Positions 16,918 to 25,380 of a stretch of DNA of 64,000 nucleotides are shown one piece after another. The notes under the pieces were generated by a model. It was not told where the DNA came from and ran no database searches. It worked only from the letters and a program-made list of their open reading frames with translations. Made by a program: the position numbers and the translations under genes. This stretch comes from Sphingobium_A sp965228065 (lineage in GTDB: Bacteria > Pseudomonadota > Alphaproteobacteria > Sphingomonadales > Sphingomonadaceae), in contig OZ245788.1 in assembly GCA_965228065.1 (NCBI GenBank), positions 124,001-188,000 on the forward strand. The letters are read 5' to 3'. Numbering within the stretch: the stretch's first letter is position 1; each line of letters opens with the position of its first letter.

Positions 16918-18430
16918 GACGGTTCTCCCGGCGCAGGGCATCGTAGCGTTCGACATTGGCCATCGGTTCGCTGACCAGTCTCAGCGCTTGTGGTGCCGTG
17001 ATCGGCGGTGTCGTCAGCGGCTTGCCATCGATCAACCGGTGCAGGAGGTTGAGGATATGGGTCTTGGTCGGAACGCCGGCTTCCAGCGCCATTGTGACCG
17101 CCATCAGGATGACCTCCTCGTCGTGATGCAGGATCAGGGCGAGTATCTCGACCATCTCCCTGTCACCGCCGGGAGACCGCAGCAGATGCCGCTGCAACCG
17201 CTGGAAGGCATCGGGCAGTTCGAGGAACGGAGCGCCGTTGCGTAGGGCTCCAGGCTTGCGCTGGATGACCGCCAGATAGTGGCGCCAGTCGTAAATGGTG
17301 CGCCCTGGCTTGTCGTGGGATCGATCGATGATCCGCTGATGTTCGCACAGCACCTGGCCTTCCGCGACAACGAGGAAGCGGTCGGGATAAAGCCGCAGGC
17401 TGACAGGGCGGTTGGCGAACGACGCCGGCACGCTGTAGCGGTTGCGTTCCAGATGAACGAGGCAGGTCGGTGATACCCGCTTGCCATACTCCACAAAGCC
17501 ATCGAACGGCCTGCCTACCGGCATCAGACTTGCCACCTCATCCGCCCAGGCATCGGCGACAGAGCCCGGCTCGATCCCGTGCGGGATATCCTGCCACAGC
17601 GCCTTGCATCGCTCCTCCAGCCACAGGTTCAAGGCACCGAGAGTCTCGGTCTGGGGGACGGGTTGCCACAGACGATGCCGTGCATCCTGCACGTTCTTCT
17701 CGACCTGACCCTTCTCCCACCCCGCTGCTGGATTACAGAACTCGGCTTCATAGAGATAATGGCTGACCATCGTCAGGAAGCGGGCATTAACGGTCCGATC
17801 CTTGCCGCGCCCGACCTTGTCGACCGCGGTACGCATGTTGTCGTAGATGCCGCGCCGCGGCACGCCACCCAGCACGCGGAACGCATGATTATGGGCATCG
17901 AACAGCATCTCGTGGGTCTGGAGCAGATAGGCCCGCACGAAGAAGGCCCGGCTGTAGCTGAGCTTGAAGTGCGCCACCTGCAGCTTGGTGCGCACGCCAT
18001 CGATGATCGCCCAGTCCTCGCTCCAGTCGAACTGGAACGCCTCGCCCGGGGCGAAGGACAGCGGAACGAACGTGCCCTTGCCGCTCATCTGCTGCTGCTG
18101 GCGGTAGTCATCCCGCCAGCCCCGGGCAAAGGCCGCGACACGGCCATAGGAGCCGTCAAAGCCCAGGCTGACCAGATCGGCATATAGCTGCTTGATGGTC
18201 CGCTTCTGCTTGCGCGGGCGGCCCATCTCTCGCCGCAGCCAGGCCGTCAGTCGCCCCACAAAAGGATCCAGCTTGCTCGGCCGCTCCGGCACCTTGAACT
18301 GCGGCTCGACGGTGTCCGACCGCAAATATTTACGAACGGTGTTGCGGGATAGTCCGGTCCGCCTGGCTATCTCCCGGATCGACAGATGATCGCGGTAATG
18401 CCAGCGCCGGATGACGCTTAATAATGCCAT
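16907..18430 (-). CDS. istA: IS21 transposase IstA
   Basis: 507-residue DDE transposase. N-terminal helix-turn-helix SIREIARRTGLSRNTVRKYL, catalytic-core acidic residues in FQFDWSEDWA, RGIYDNMRTAVDK and VEKNVQDARHRLW (D, D, E), and a C-terminal Mu-transposase-like domain. The ATG at 18430 is preferred to a GTG three codons upstream. Uninterrupted, at family length. Confidence 0.94.
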   Translation of the reverse strand: MALLSVIRRWHYRDHLSIREIARRTGLSRNTVRKYLRSDTVEPQFKVPERPSKLDPFVGRLTAWLRREMGRPRKQKRTIKQLYADLVSLGFDGSYGRVAAFARGWRDDYRQQQQMSGKGTFVPLSFAPGEAFQFDWSEDWAIIDGVRTKLQVAHFKLSYSRAFFVRAYLLQTHEMLFDAHNHAFRVLGGVPRRGIYDNMRTAVDKVGRGKDRTVNARFLTMVSHYLYEAEFCNPAAGWEKGQVEKNVQDARHRLWQPVPQTETLGALNLWLEERCKALWQDIPHGIEPGSVADAWADEVASLMPVGRPFDGFVEYGKRVSPTCLVHLERNRYSVPASFANRPVSLRLYPDRFLVVAEGQVLCEHQRIIDRSHDKPGRTIYDWRHYLAVIQRKPGALRNGAPFLELPDAFQRLQRHLLRSPGGDREMVEILALILHHDEEVILMAVTMALEAGVPTKTHILNLLHRLIDGKPLTTPPITAPQALRLVSEPMANVERYDALRRENRHAS

Positions 18431-18513
18431 GTCCAACACTCCATGGTCCCCCGCTCGTCAAAGCCAGGAACGTGTTCAAACATGGGTCACTTCTCAGCGA
18501 AAATTACTGGCCT

Positions 18514-18543
18514 CCCCGGGTCACTTCTCAGCGGCAATCAACA
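18514..18543 (-). repeat. IS21 right terminal inverted repeat
   Basis: Inverted partner of 16051-16080. It ends GCAATCAACA against the truncated resolvase gene. A further internal GGGTCACTTCTC copy lies at 18484-18495. Confidence 0.92.
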
Positions 18544-18848
18544 GACTGGGTATCCACGACTTGGCCACCAAAATCGCAAATTCGGAGCGAAACCCCCTTG
18601 CGTTCCAGCGCCGCCACGATGCCGAGGAGATCGGCGGTGCTGCGCGCCAGCCTATCGAGACGCGTAACGGCCAGTGTGTCCCCCTCACGCGCAAAATCCA
18701 GCGCAGCCGATAGCTGATCCCGTTGCGCAACGGACGATACCCTCTCTGAAAAGAGTTTGGTGCACCCCGTTGCACGTAGGTCGCGCACCTGCGCCTCCAG
18801 TCCGGCAACCTGATCTGCCGTGCTCACCCTCGCATACCCAATAAGCAT
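18528..18848 (-). pseudogene. Serine recombinase (resolvase), C-terminus lost at IS21
   Basis: N-terminal catalytic domain of a Tn3-type resolvase/invertase: MLIGYARVSTADQ with the active-site Ser10, then LFSERVSS, REGDTLAVTRLDRLARS. After GGQVVDTQS the frame crosses the IS right end (18543) and stops within it, so the helix-turn-helix DNA-binding domain is missing. 106 residues remain of about 185-200. It marks the left remnant of the accessory island and an additional earlier mobile element. Confidence 0.9.
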
Positions 18849-19002
18849 TTGATCTTCCTCAGTTTTCTGGAAGAGAATGGCGAGCTTGAGCAGCTAAGTC
18901 ACGGAAAATATGGACTGCAAAAACAACCTAGTGCTGTTTATCCGACGCCCGCATAAACGGATGCGGCGGTCACGGAGCCACGAGTTTCGAGCGGGGGGAG
19001 AA

Positions 19003-19749
19003 ATGAGCCAGGCCGATCACATTCGCGCATTTGTCATTAGACACTTCGTCCATGTTGCACGTGGGAGCGGACGCGCGCCGCTCGTCCTGAAATCCGGGGA
19101 TGTCCATAGGATGATGGGATTGATCAACGCCTTTCCAGCAGTGTGCAGCGTTCTTCGTGGCAAGAAGTTGCAATCCGAGGCGGGCATCGTTCTGGTCAGA
19201 CAGGACGGCCCGAAGAACGGTGCGAACGTCTGGTTCCATTTCGATATATCGGATGTGCAACCGCGTCGCACTCCCATCGTGACGCTATCGCCCACGTCGC
19301 CCCCACCGAGATTGGCTTCACGCCCCCTCAGTCTTGGCAACGCCTTGACGCTCATTTCATGCTCCAAGATGAAGCTCGCCAGTGCAGCCCCCGCCAGAGA
19401 ACTTTACTATTCGCCCGCATTTCAGAAGAAACGGATGCTCGTCGAGCGTGAGAAATCTCGTTGGCTTATCCTGTCCGCGAAGCACGGCCTTGTCGAGCCA
19501 ACCGACATGGTCGAACCTTACGACATTACCCTGACTACAATGGGCACTGCCGCCCGTCGCCAATGGGCGGAGCACGTTCTGACAAGGCTTATGCCGATCG
19601 CTCGGGAGGTGGGTCACGTGATTTTCTTGAGCGGACAACGGTATTGCGAACATCTCATCGACCCGCTCGTAAGCGTGGGCGTAAAGGTTCATGAACCGCT
19701 AAAAGGGTTTCGACAGGGTGAACAACTGGCATGGCTGACAGCACAGTGA
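19003..19749 (+). CDS. DUF6884-like protein with unknown N-terminal domain
   Basis: 248-residue protein, two parts joined by a Pro-rich linker (about residues 95-108). The N-terminal part has a VLKSGDVHRMMGL and FPAVCSVLRGKK pattern that I cannot assign. The C-terminal part (about 115-245) has LTLISCSKMK, YYSPAFQKK, LILSAKHGLVEP and VIFLSGQRYCEHL, which I recognise as DUF6884-like, a YaaA-reminiscent fold of unknown activity. The ATG at 19003 follows a GGGGGGAG site; the frame extends upstream without support. It overlaps the GIY-YIG-like gene by 19 bases, so the two are translationally coupled. The island context suggests a mobile-element or defence role. Confidence 0.7.
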   Translation: MSQADHIRAFVIRHFVHVARGSGRAPLVLKSGDVHRMMGLINAFPAVCSVLRGKKLQSEAGIVLVRQDGPKNGANVWFHFDISDVQPRRTPIVTLSPTSPPPRLASRPLSLGNALTLISCSKMKLASAAPARELYYSPAFQKKRMLVEREKSRWLILSAKHGLVEPTDMVEPYDITLTTMGTAARRQWAEHVLTRLMPIAREVGHVIFLSGQRYCEHLIDPLVSVGVKVHEPLKGFRQGEQLAWLTAQ

Positions 19750-20441
19750 GTAGACTGGACGATCTCCGGCGCTTCTATGGTCTTCTCGGGCGAGTAGCAG
19801 CCCGGCAGGGCGGTCCACGCCACCTCACCGAAACCATCGGGACGAAGTTGCCGCAACGTGGCGTCTATTTCTTTTTCGAGCCGGGCGAGATGCGCGACGA
19901 CAGCGGGGAAGGCCCTCGCGTCGTTCGCGTCGGAACCCACGCATTGCGCCCAGGCGCGGCCTCTACCCTACAAGGGCGCCTGCGACAGCACAGTGGGTCT
20001 CGCGCGGGCAGCGGCAATCATCGTGGCTCCATCTTCCGCCTGCTGACTGGCGATGCGCTTGTCCGATGCGGGACGTTAGAGGAGTGCCCTTCGTGGGGTC
20101 TCAAAGGAGCGGCATTGGAAGGCTCGACCCGCGACACGATCAAGCGACAGGAACTGGCATGGGAGCAGGCTGTTAGTCGCCGCCTCTCAACAATGGACGT
20201 GGTCTGGCTAGATGTTCCTGACGATCCCGGCCCCGACAGTCTTCGAGGGTGGATCGAGCGCAACGCAATCTCACTGATCAGCAATGAAGGGAAAGCCGCG
20301 CTGGACGCGCCATCCAAGATGTGGCTGGGGCATCATTCGAGCCGACATCACGTGCGCGCTTCCGGGATATGGAACCAGAACCACGTCGACGAAGCCTACG
20401 ATCCAAGCTTTCTGGATGATCTGGCACGGCTGGGGAGATGA
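19731..20441 (+). CDS. GIY-YIG-like nuclease domain protein
   Basis: 236 residues. A GIY-YIG-like core is suggested by RGVYFFFE (residues 43-50) for the GIY strand, VVRVGTH (64-70) for the YIG strand, a following STLQGRLRQH helix with the expected Arg, and GNHRGSIFR. Later WEQAVSR and SLISNEG could supply the Glu and Asn of the fold. The C-terminal GIWNQNHVDEAY looks conserved-type but is unassigned. If correct, it would be a metal-dependent DNA nuclease. It overlaps the DUF6884-like gene and is followed four bases later by a small CxxC protein. Family call is by motif only. Confidence 0.65.
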   Translation: MADSTVSRLDDLRRFYGLLGRVAARQGGPRHLTETIGTKLPQRGVYFFFEPGEMRDDSGEGPRVVRVGTHALRPGAASTLQGRLRQHSGSRAGSGNHRGSIFRLLTGDALVRCGTLEECPSWGLKGAALEGSTRDTIKRQELAWEQAVSRRLSTMDVVWLDVPDDPGPDSLRGWIERNAISLISNEGKAALDAPSKMWLGHHSSRHHVRASGIWNQNHVDEAYDPSFLDDLARLGR

Positions 20442-20445
20442 GATC

Positions 20446-20733
20446 ATGGAGTTCGTAGACGATGACGCAGGCTACCTCGCTTGGATTGACAAGCATCCGA
20501 ACGGGCTCGTTCTGAACCTCCGACATTCGCCGGACCCCAACTATGTGGTCTTGCATCTAGCCAAATGTGCGACGATCAACCGTCCGCGCGACGATGGGGC
20601 TTACACAAGCCGATGGTATCGGAAAGCCGTCTCAGCAGAAGTGTCCAACCTTCGCGCTGTCGCACGCCGGGAAGGTCGATCAGACGGCTCGTTCTCGAAC
20701 ATCTGCGGATTATGCAGGCCGGAAGCGGATTGA
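20446..20733 (+). CDS. Small His/Cys protein, possible zinc site
   Basis: 95 residues, start at 20446 supported by a GGGGAG ribosome site ten bases upstream and only four bases after the GIY-YIG-like stop. Motifs seen: GYLAWIDKHPNGLVLNL at the N-terminus, LHLAKC (His37, Cys41), and CGLC (Cys87, Cys90) at the end; together these could bind one Zn. No enzyme family recognised. Third member of what looks like a three-gene operon. The longer open frame upstream (to 20284) overlaps the GIY-YIG-like gene and is not supported. Confidence 0.65.
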   Translation: MEFVDDDAGYLAWIDKHPNGLVLNLRHSPDPNYVVLHLAKCATINRPRDDGAYTSRWYRKAVSAEVSNLRAVARREGRSDGSFSNICGLCRPEAD

Positions 20734-20738
20734 ACCGC

Positions 20739-20752
20739 TGCAACCCGTTGCA
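20739..20752. repeat. 14-bp palindrome TGCAAC-SS-GTTGCA, copy 1
   Basis: Palindrome with six-base arms TGCAAC/GTTGCA, six bases after the stop of the small His/Cys gene in the convergent spacer with the HEPN-like gene. Further copies lie at 24583-24596 (within hsdR), 28186-28199 (upstream of hsdM) and, with one mismatch, 29763-29776 (within the integrase). Confidence 0.6.
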
Positions 20753-20879
20753 CCGTCTCACACGGGTTTAAGAGCCGATCGGGACGCGCCTCAGTGGAAC
20801 GGGTGATACTCCTGTGAGACACAATCCCTCGGATCAAGACGGTCTCACATGGGCAGGGCCGTGTGGGAGGCCGTACAGG

Positions 20880-21584
20880 TCAGGCCGCAATGGGCAGCGA
20901 CAGTCCGGTTTTCTGAACCCATCTCACCCACCGTTGAAGTGTAGCGCGATACCCGTCCGGTGTGGTGCGGAGAGAAATCAGTCGCTCGGGAGGCATCCTC
21001 ATGTTGCCGTTCGGATACACGGCGCTGACGAAACCCATCATGCGGGTCGGTTCCCCGCGCGCCTGTCGCCCATCTGCATTAAGGTAGACGATGCCGCCAT
21101 GAGCGAGGGCGTTGCGAAGGCAGTTCATCCATACCCTTGCACTTAAGTCATCAGCAGCATGCAGCGCGTCATCTGCCGAAAGGAGGTTCGCCAGTTGCTC
21201 CGGGAACTCGACCGCCAGATTGTGGCCGGGGCTATAATCGATGGACGCGAACCGCCACACGCCTTTCACATAGAAAGGCGAAGTCCGGAAACTCGTCTCG
21301 TCACTGCCCAGCACTTCGTCGACCTCTTTGGCTGATGCAGGGTTGAGAGGGCGATCATCCATGTAACCTTGCTCGCCGGCCTCCTCTTTGCGACGATTGC
21401 GCTCCAGTCGCTCAATCGGCAGCGTGAAGATCAGTGTGGACATGGCGAACAAGAAAGTCGTGTCCAAGGGGCCGAGATCGGCCTCATGCGGGGCAGTTAC
21501 AGTTTGAACCTTGGAAAACAGACTTTCGATGAGCCAGAGGCATCGCCCCGGTACATCTTGGCTCGTGTGATAGGGAACGCCCAT
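20880..21584 (-). CDS. HEPN-like protein, last gene of the hsd operon
   Basis: 234-residue, mainly helical protein that I do not recognise by name. It contains CLRNALAHGG, with Arg157-x4-His162 fitting the Rx4-6H motif of HEPN ribonucleases. The start at 21584 overlaps the stop of the YgjP gene (TAATG), so it is the fifth gene of hsdM-hsdS-hsdR-ygjP. HEPN proteins commonly act as RNA-cleaving toxins in abortive defence. Such a role here, perhaps as a back-up to restriction, is inference. The frame is open further upstream but that part lies inside the ygjP gene. Confidence 0.6.
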   Translation of the reverse strand: MGVPYHTSQDVPGRCLWLIESLFSKVQTVTAPHEADLGPLDTTFLFAMSTLIFTLPIERLERNRRKEEAGEQGYMDDRPLNPASAKEVDEVLGSDETSFRTSPFYVKGVWRFASIDYSPGHNLAVEFPEQLANLLSADDALHAADDLSARVWMNCLRNALAHGGIVYLNADGRQARGEPTRMMGFVSAVYPNGNMRMPPERLISLRTTPDGYRATLQRWVRWVQKTGLSLPIAA

Positions 21585-22324
21585 TACTGACCTCCAAAGA
21601 GGAAGTTTACTGACAGCATCGACTGATGCCTCTCCAGCCAAGCCTTCGGCATCGGGTAGTCTGTCGCGATCCGGCCAAGCAGGCCCCAAAACTCCGACCC
21701 ATGCGACCGATGCCGCAGGTGCGCCAGTTCATGTGCCACCACGTATTCCAGCACCTTCCTCGGCGCGAAAATCAGGTGCCAGTTAATGAGCACGTTGCCT
21801 TCCGGGCCGCATGATCCCCAGCCATTGGCGAAGTCGGCAACGCGAATGGAGCGGGGTGTGAGACCGTGCTTCTTGCCGATGGCGGCAGCGAACTCGTTCA
21901 CGTCGCGCCGGGCGCGCTGTTTCAGCCAGTGCTTCAACTCGCTGGCGACAAGCTGGTCTGGCTCTTCGCCCGTCCAGTGCGGCAGATCGACGATGAAGCC
22001 GTTGCGATAGGTGACGTTCGCCCGCTCGGCATCGGTGCGCCGGACCGTGAGCGGCATGTTGCGGCCCCGGTAGGGTATCTTCGATCCGGTCATTAACCGG
22101 GGGACGGCGTGGCGGCTGGCGGCAATGCGCTCCATGTCGCGCATGGTGTCGAACAGCCACTGGCGCTTGCGATCCAGAAAGCCCGCGATGTCTTCTTCGC
22201 CATCGGTGGCCAGCGCCATCACCTCGACGTGGCCGGGCGTGACGGTGATGCGCCGCTGGGCTGCCGTGGCGCTGCGGCGAAGCTCATAGGCGATCTCGGC
22301 CCGGCCTATCTGGATCGTGGGCAT
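21584..22324 (-). CDS. YgjP-like (DUF45) M48-type metallopeptidase
   Basis: 246-residue putative Zn metallohydrolase. Active site VVAHELAHLRHRSHGSEFW: His198-Glu199-x2-His202 and a third ligand His208. Upstream VLINWHLIFAPRKVLEY is typical of the YgjP/SprT-like group. It overlaps the hsdR stop by three bases (22322-22326 region), and its own stop overlaps the HEPN-like start. Genes of this family frequently sit beside hsdR in type I restriction loci; their role there is unsettled. Confidence 0.88.
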   Translation of the reverse strand: MPTIQIGRAEIAYELRRSATAAQRRITVTPGHVEVMALATDGEEDIAGFLDRKRQWLFDTMRDMERIAASRHAVPRLMTGSKIPYRGRNMPLTVRRTDAERANVTYRNGFIVDLPHWTGEEPDQLVASELKHWLKQRARRDVNEFAAAIGKKHGLTPRSIRVADFANGWGSCGPEGNVLINWHLIFAPRKVLEYVVAHELAHLRHRSHGSEFWGLLGRIATDYPMPKAWLERHQSMLSVNFLFGGQ

Positions 22325-25300
22325 CAGGCCCCGCCACCATAAGCGTTGACGGCAAACTCCTCGACCTTTTCGCGGATGGCCTTGGTCTCGGCGATGCCGT
22401 GCTCGGTCAGGATACGGCGGACCTGCTGGCGCAGTGACCGAAGATAGGCTTCCATGTGGGCGAAGGCAGACTGGGTCGCGGCGGCCTCGGCATAGACCGC
22501 GCCGATGGCGATCGCGGCCGCCTGCATGATCTCGTGCGCGGTATGCGGGGCGATGGCTTCCATGATGCGCAGAATGGAGAAGGCGTTCTCGTCCATGCCA
22601 AGTTCGGCGTGCGCGCCCTGTTCGGCCTGAATGTCGCCGGTCAGGCCGTCGAAGTCGGCCAAGCCATCGGCAGCGGCGACCTGCCCAGCCTCAAAGCGCC
22701 GGATGATCTCCAGCACCCGCTCGGAGAAGCGGCCATATTGCGCCGGGTTCTTGTCCACCAGTTCGCGGGTGACGCGGCGAAGCTCAGCGGACTTGCGCAC
22801 GAACGCCTCCTTCAACTCGGCTTCGGATTTGTCGTCAGTTGCGAAGTCGTCTGTGAAGTTCGGGTCGGTGATGCTGCGCAGCCGGATGGTCGTGGACAGG
22901 CCCGTGACGTGGACGTGCTCTTCCAGCATGTCCCTGATCTTGCCACTGTAGCTGCGGTGGTCGAGGCTCTCGTCCTTGGCAATGGCCTGTGTGGCGAGGC
23001 GCAGGAACGCCGCCGCCCATTTCACCTCGGCAGTGAAGTCCAGGATGGCCGGATCGGGCGAGAGATCGGCATAGACCTTGATGAAAATCCGGGTCAGGCG
23101 CTGGAGGTCGAACCATTCATCCTCGCGGCCCCCATCTGGTCCATTGGCGGCGATAGCTGCGGCCTTATAAGCTGCGGCCTTCTCATCCATCCCCTCTAGC
23201 CCCATTCCCCGCTTCAGTGCCCGGTAGCGGGCATGGGCTTCCTTGAGGTCGTTGCGCAGCACGGCGATGTCGCGCAGCGCGTTCTCAACGTCATCGGCGC
23301 GGTAGGACTTGAGCGCCTCCTCCAGATGGTTGGTCACACCGATGTAATCGACGATGCGGCCATTGGGTTTGGCGATCTCACCCCCGTTGGGCAGCTTGAT
23401 CGAACATGATCGATTGGTCCGGGCGATGGCTTGGAGCAGGTTGTGCTCCTTGAGCGGCTTGTCGAGATACATGACGTGCTCGATGGGCGCGTCGAACCCG
23501 GTCAGCAGCTTGTCGCACACGATCAGGAAGCTGAGTTGCTGCCCATACGACTTGAACCGCTTCTTGGCCTCCTTCTCGCCCTCCGCGTCGAGATAGAACG
23601 CCTCCAGACTATCACGAAGGGCTTGCACCTCGGCGATCTCGCTCGGCTTGTTGTCCTCTTGGCTCTTGGAGAACACGCAGGCGATCGTGGCGTCGGCCTG
23701 CGCCTCTGCCGCGTCCGCCTCCATGCCGCCCTTGACCAGATCGGCGGCGATCACGCCGGAGAGGGCGGCGCGGTAGAGAACGATGGCCTCACGATCCACT
23801 GCGACGATCTGCGCCTTGAAGCCGTCCGGCTGGCACACTGCCTTAAAGTGTTCCCAAATATCGAGTGCGATCAGGCTGATGCGCTCGGGGTGCTTGGCAA
23901 TGGTTGCCAGCGTCAGACCCTTACGTTTTAGTTCCTCGCGCTTGTCGTCAGGCAGATCGACGAACCAGCGGTCGAACAGGATGTCGATCTCGGCCTCGTT
24001 GATCGACCAGTCGGCTTTACGACCTTCATAGAGGATCGGCACGGTTGCCCCGTCGCGCACCGCGTCGTCGATGCCGTATTTGTCGAGGTAGCCTTCGCCC
24101 GCCACGCTGAACCGGGCGTAGGTGTCCTTGTCGGTCGATTTGATCGGTGTGCCGGTAAAGCCGTAGAAATGGGCATCGGGCAGCGTCGCTTGCAGGAACG
24201 CGCCCAAGTCCTTCTCCTGCGTGCGGTGGCACTCGTCCACCAGCACGATCCAGTTGGCCGAATTTGGGATGGGTTCCTTCGATCCTGCGAACTTGAAGAT
24301 GGTCGAGAGCAGGATTTGCCCTTTGCCGCCCCGGTTCACCGCATCACGCAGCGCCGCCACCGATCCGCATTGCGCCGGGTTGGGCAGGCCGCAGGCGACG
24401 AATGTCCTGCTGATCTGGTCGTCGAGGTCGATCCGGTCGGTCAGCACGAGGATGTTGGGATTGGCCAGCGTCGGCGCGTCAAGCGTCAGGTGGGTTTTCA
24501 GTTTGAGCGCGAGGAACACCATCGTCAGGCTCTTGCCGCTGCCCTGCGTGTGCCAGATCAGCCCCTTGCGGTGCTCGCCCGTTGCAACCCGTTGCACCGC
24601 CTTGTTGACGGCACGAAACTGTTGGTATCGGCAGATTTTCTTGATCTTTCGGCCCGTTTCCGGATCGATCTCGAACACGATGAAATGCGCCAGCAGGTCT
24701 AGCAAGCGCGATGGCTCGCACAGGCACCACAGGTCTTTGGCGAGATCGTCCGGGAAGTCAGCGCGAGTGCGCGGCCATGCATCAGGCCACGGCGCGTAAA
24801 ACTGCGATGGCGAACCGGTCGCGCCGTATTCGGTCTTCATCCCATCGGTCAGGATGTTGAAGGCGTTGGGGTAGAACAGGCGCGGGATGTCGCGCTCATA
24901 CTGCTTGATCTGCTCGAACGCCTCGTCGCCGGTCGCGCTGCCTTTGAGCGGCGACTTGGCCTCGATGACCACCAGCGGGATGCCATTCACGAACAGCACG
25001 ATGTCCGGGATGCGCGGGCGCTGCGTGGCGACGCGGAATTGGCGCACGACGTGGAACGTGTTGTTGCCGGGCGTCTTGAAGTCGATCAGGGTAATGGGCC
25101 GGTCGCGGTTCTCGCCGGACAGGCGGCGCGAGTAGCCGCCGCGTAACTTGCGTTGCCATTCCTCATTGTCAGACAGGGTGGCGAGGTCGTTATAGACCGC
25201 CTCGGCATCGCCCGCGCCAATGCCGTTGAGCGCCTGCAACGCCGCGATCAGCGCCGGTCTGAGGATGACGCGGTTCTCTTCTACGCGCATCGCCAGCGCC

Positions 25301-25380
25301 GCCTCGGGGGCGAGCGGCTGGTAGCCCAGCGCCGCCAGCACTTCCATCGCAGGCTTCTCGGCAAGGCTGTATTCGCTCAT
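22324..25380 (-). CDS. hsdR: Type I restriction enzyme, R subunit
   Basis: 1018-residue motor and nuclease subunit. The N-terminal nuclease domain shows Asp126 ... Glu140-x-Lys142 (DIVLFVNGIPLVVIEAK). The helicase part shows Walker A GSGKS at 280-284 and DECH at 382-385, followed by SF2 motifs such as GFTGTP and LLTGFDAP. It overlaps hsdS by four bases (ATGA). With HsdM and HsdS it forms the translocating restriction complex. Full length, no frameshift. Confidence 0.96.
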   Translation of the reverse strand: MSEYSLAEKPAMEVLAALGYQPLAPEAALAMRVEENRVILRPALIAALQALNGIGAGDAEAVYNDLATLSDNEEWQRKLRGGYSRRLSGENRDRPITLIDFKTPGNNTFHVVRQFRVATQRPRIPDIVLFVNGIPLVVIEAKSPLKGSATGDEAFEQIKQYERDIPRLFYPNAFNILTDGMKTEYGATGSPSQFYAPWPDAWPRTRADFPDDLAKDLWCLCEPSRLLDLLAHFIVFEIDPETGRKIKKICRYQQFRAVNKAVQRVATGEHRKGLIWHTQGSGKSLTMVFLALKLKTHLTLDAPTLANPNILVLTDRIDLDDQISRTFVACGLPNPAQCGSVAALRDAVNRGGKGQILLSTIFKFAGSKEPIPNSANWIVLVDECHRTQEKDLGAFLQATLPDAHFYGFTGTPIKSTDKDTYARFSVAGEGYLDKYGIDDAVRDGATVPILYEGRKADWSINEAEIDILFDRWFVDLPDDKREELKRKGLTLATIAKHPERISLIALDIWEHFKAVCQPDGFKAQIVAVDREAIVLYRAALSGVIAADLVKGGMEADAAEAQADATIACVFSKSQEDNKPSEIAEVQALRDSLEAFYLDAEGEKEAKKRFKSYGQQLSFLIVCDKLLTGFDAPIEHVMYLDKPLKEHNLLQAIARTNRSCSIKLPNGGEIAKPNGRIVDYIGVTNHLEEALKSYRADDVENALRDIAVLRNDLKEAHARYRALKRGMGLEGMDEKAAAYKAAAIAANGPDGGREDEWFDLQRLTRIFIKVYADLSPDPAILDFTAEVKWAAAFLRLATQAIAKDESLDHRSYSGKIRDMLEEHVHVTGLSTTIRLRSITDPNFTDDFATDDKSEAELKEAFVRKSAELRRVTRELVDKNPAQYGRFSERVLEIIRRFEAGQVAAADGLADFDGLTGDIQAEQGAHAELGMDENAFSILRIMEAIAPHTAHEIMQAAAIAIGAVYAEAAATQSAFAHMEAYLRSLRQQVRRILTEHGIAETKAIREKVEEFAVNAYGGGA
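24583..24596. repeat. 14-bp palindrome within hsdR
   Basis: TGCAACCCGTTGCA in the hsdR coding region, where it encodes part of the RVATGEH stretch just before Walker A. Could be coincidental with conserved codons. Confidence 0.5.

Larger units (their letters stand above)
16051..18543. mobile_element. IS21-family insertion sequence (2493 bp)
   Basis: Complete-looking IS21-type element with istA and istB. It is bounded by 30-base terminal inverted repeats (16051-16080 and 18514-18543, 29 of 30 matching) beginning TGTTGATTGC, i.e. the usual TG...CA ends. Each end carries two copies of GAGAAGTGACCC (16065 and 16089; inverted at 18484 and 18518), the multiple transposase-binding repeats of this family. 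The flanks CCTCAA and GACTGG do not match, so no target duplication remains. The left side interrupts a monooxygenase gene and the right side a resolvase gene. Confidence 0.95.

Noticed and set aside
16045..18550. Target-site duplication for the IS21 element
   Set aside because: Flanking bases CCTCAA and GACTGG do not match at any length from four to eight.
18910..19002. Longer N-terminus for the DUF6884-like protein
   Set aside because: The extra 31 residues are Arg-rich without similarity to the rest, and the internal ATG at 19003 has a strong ribosome site.
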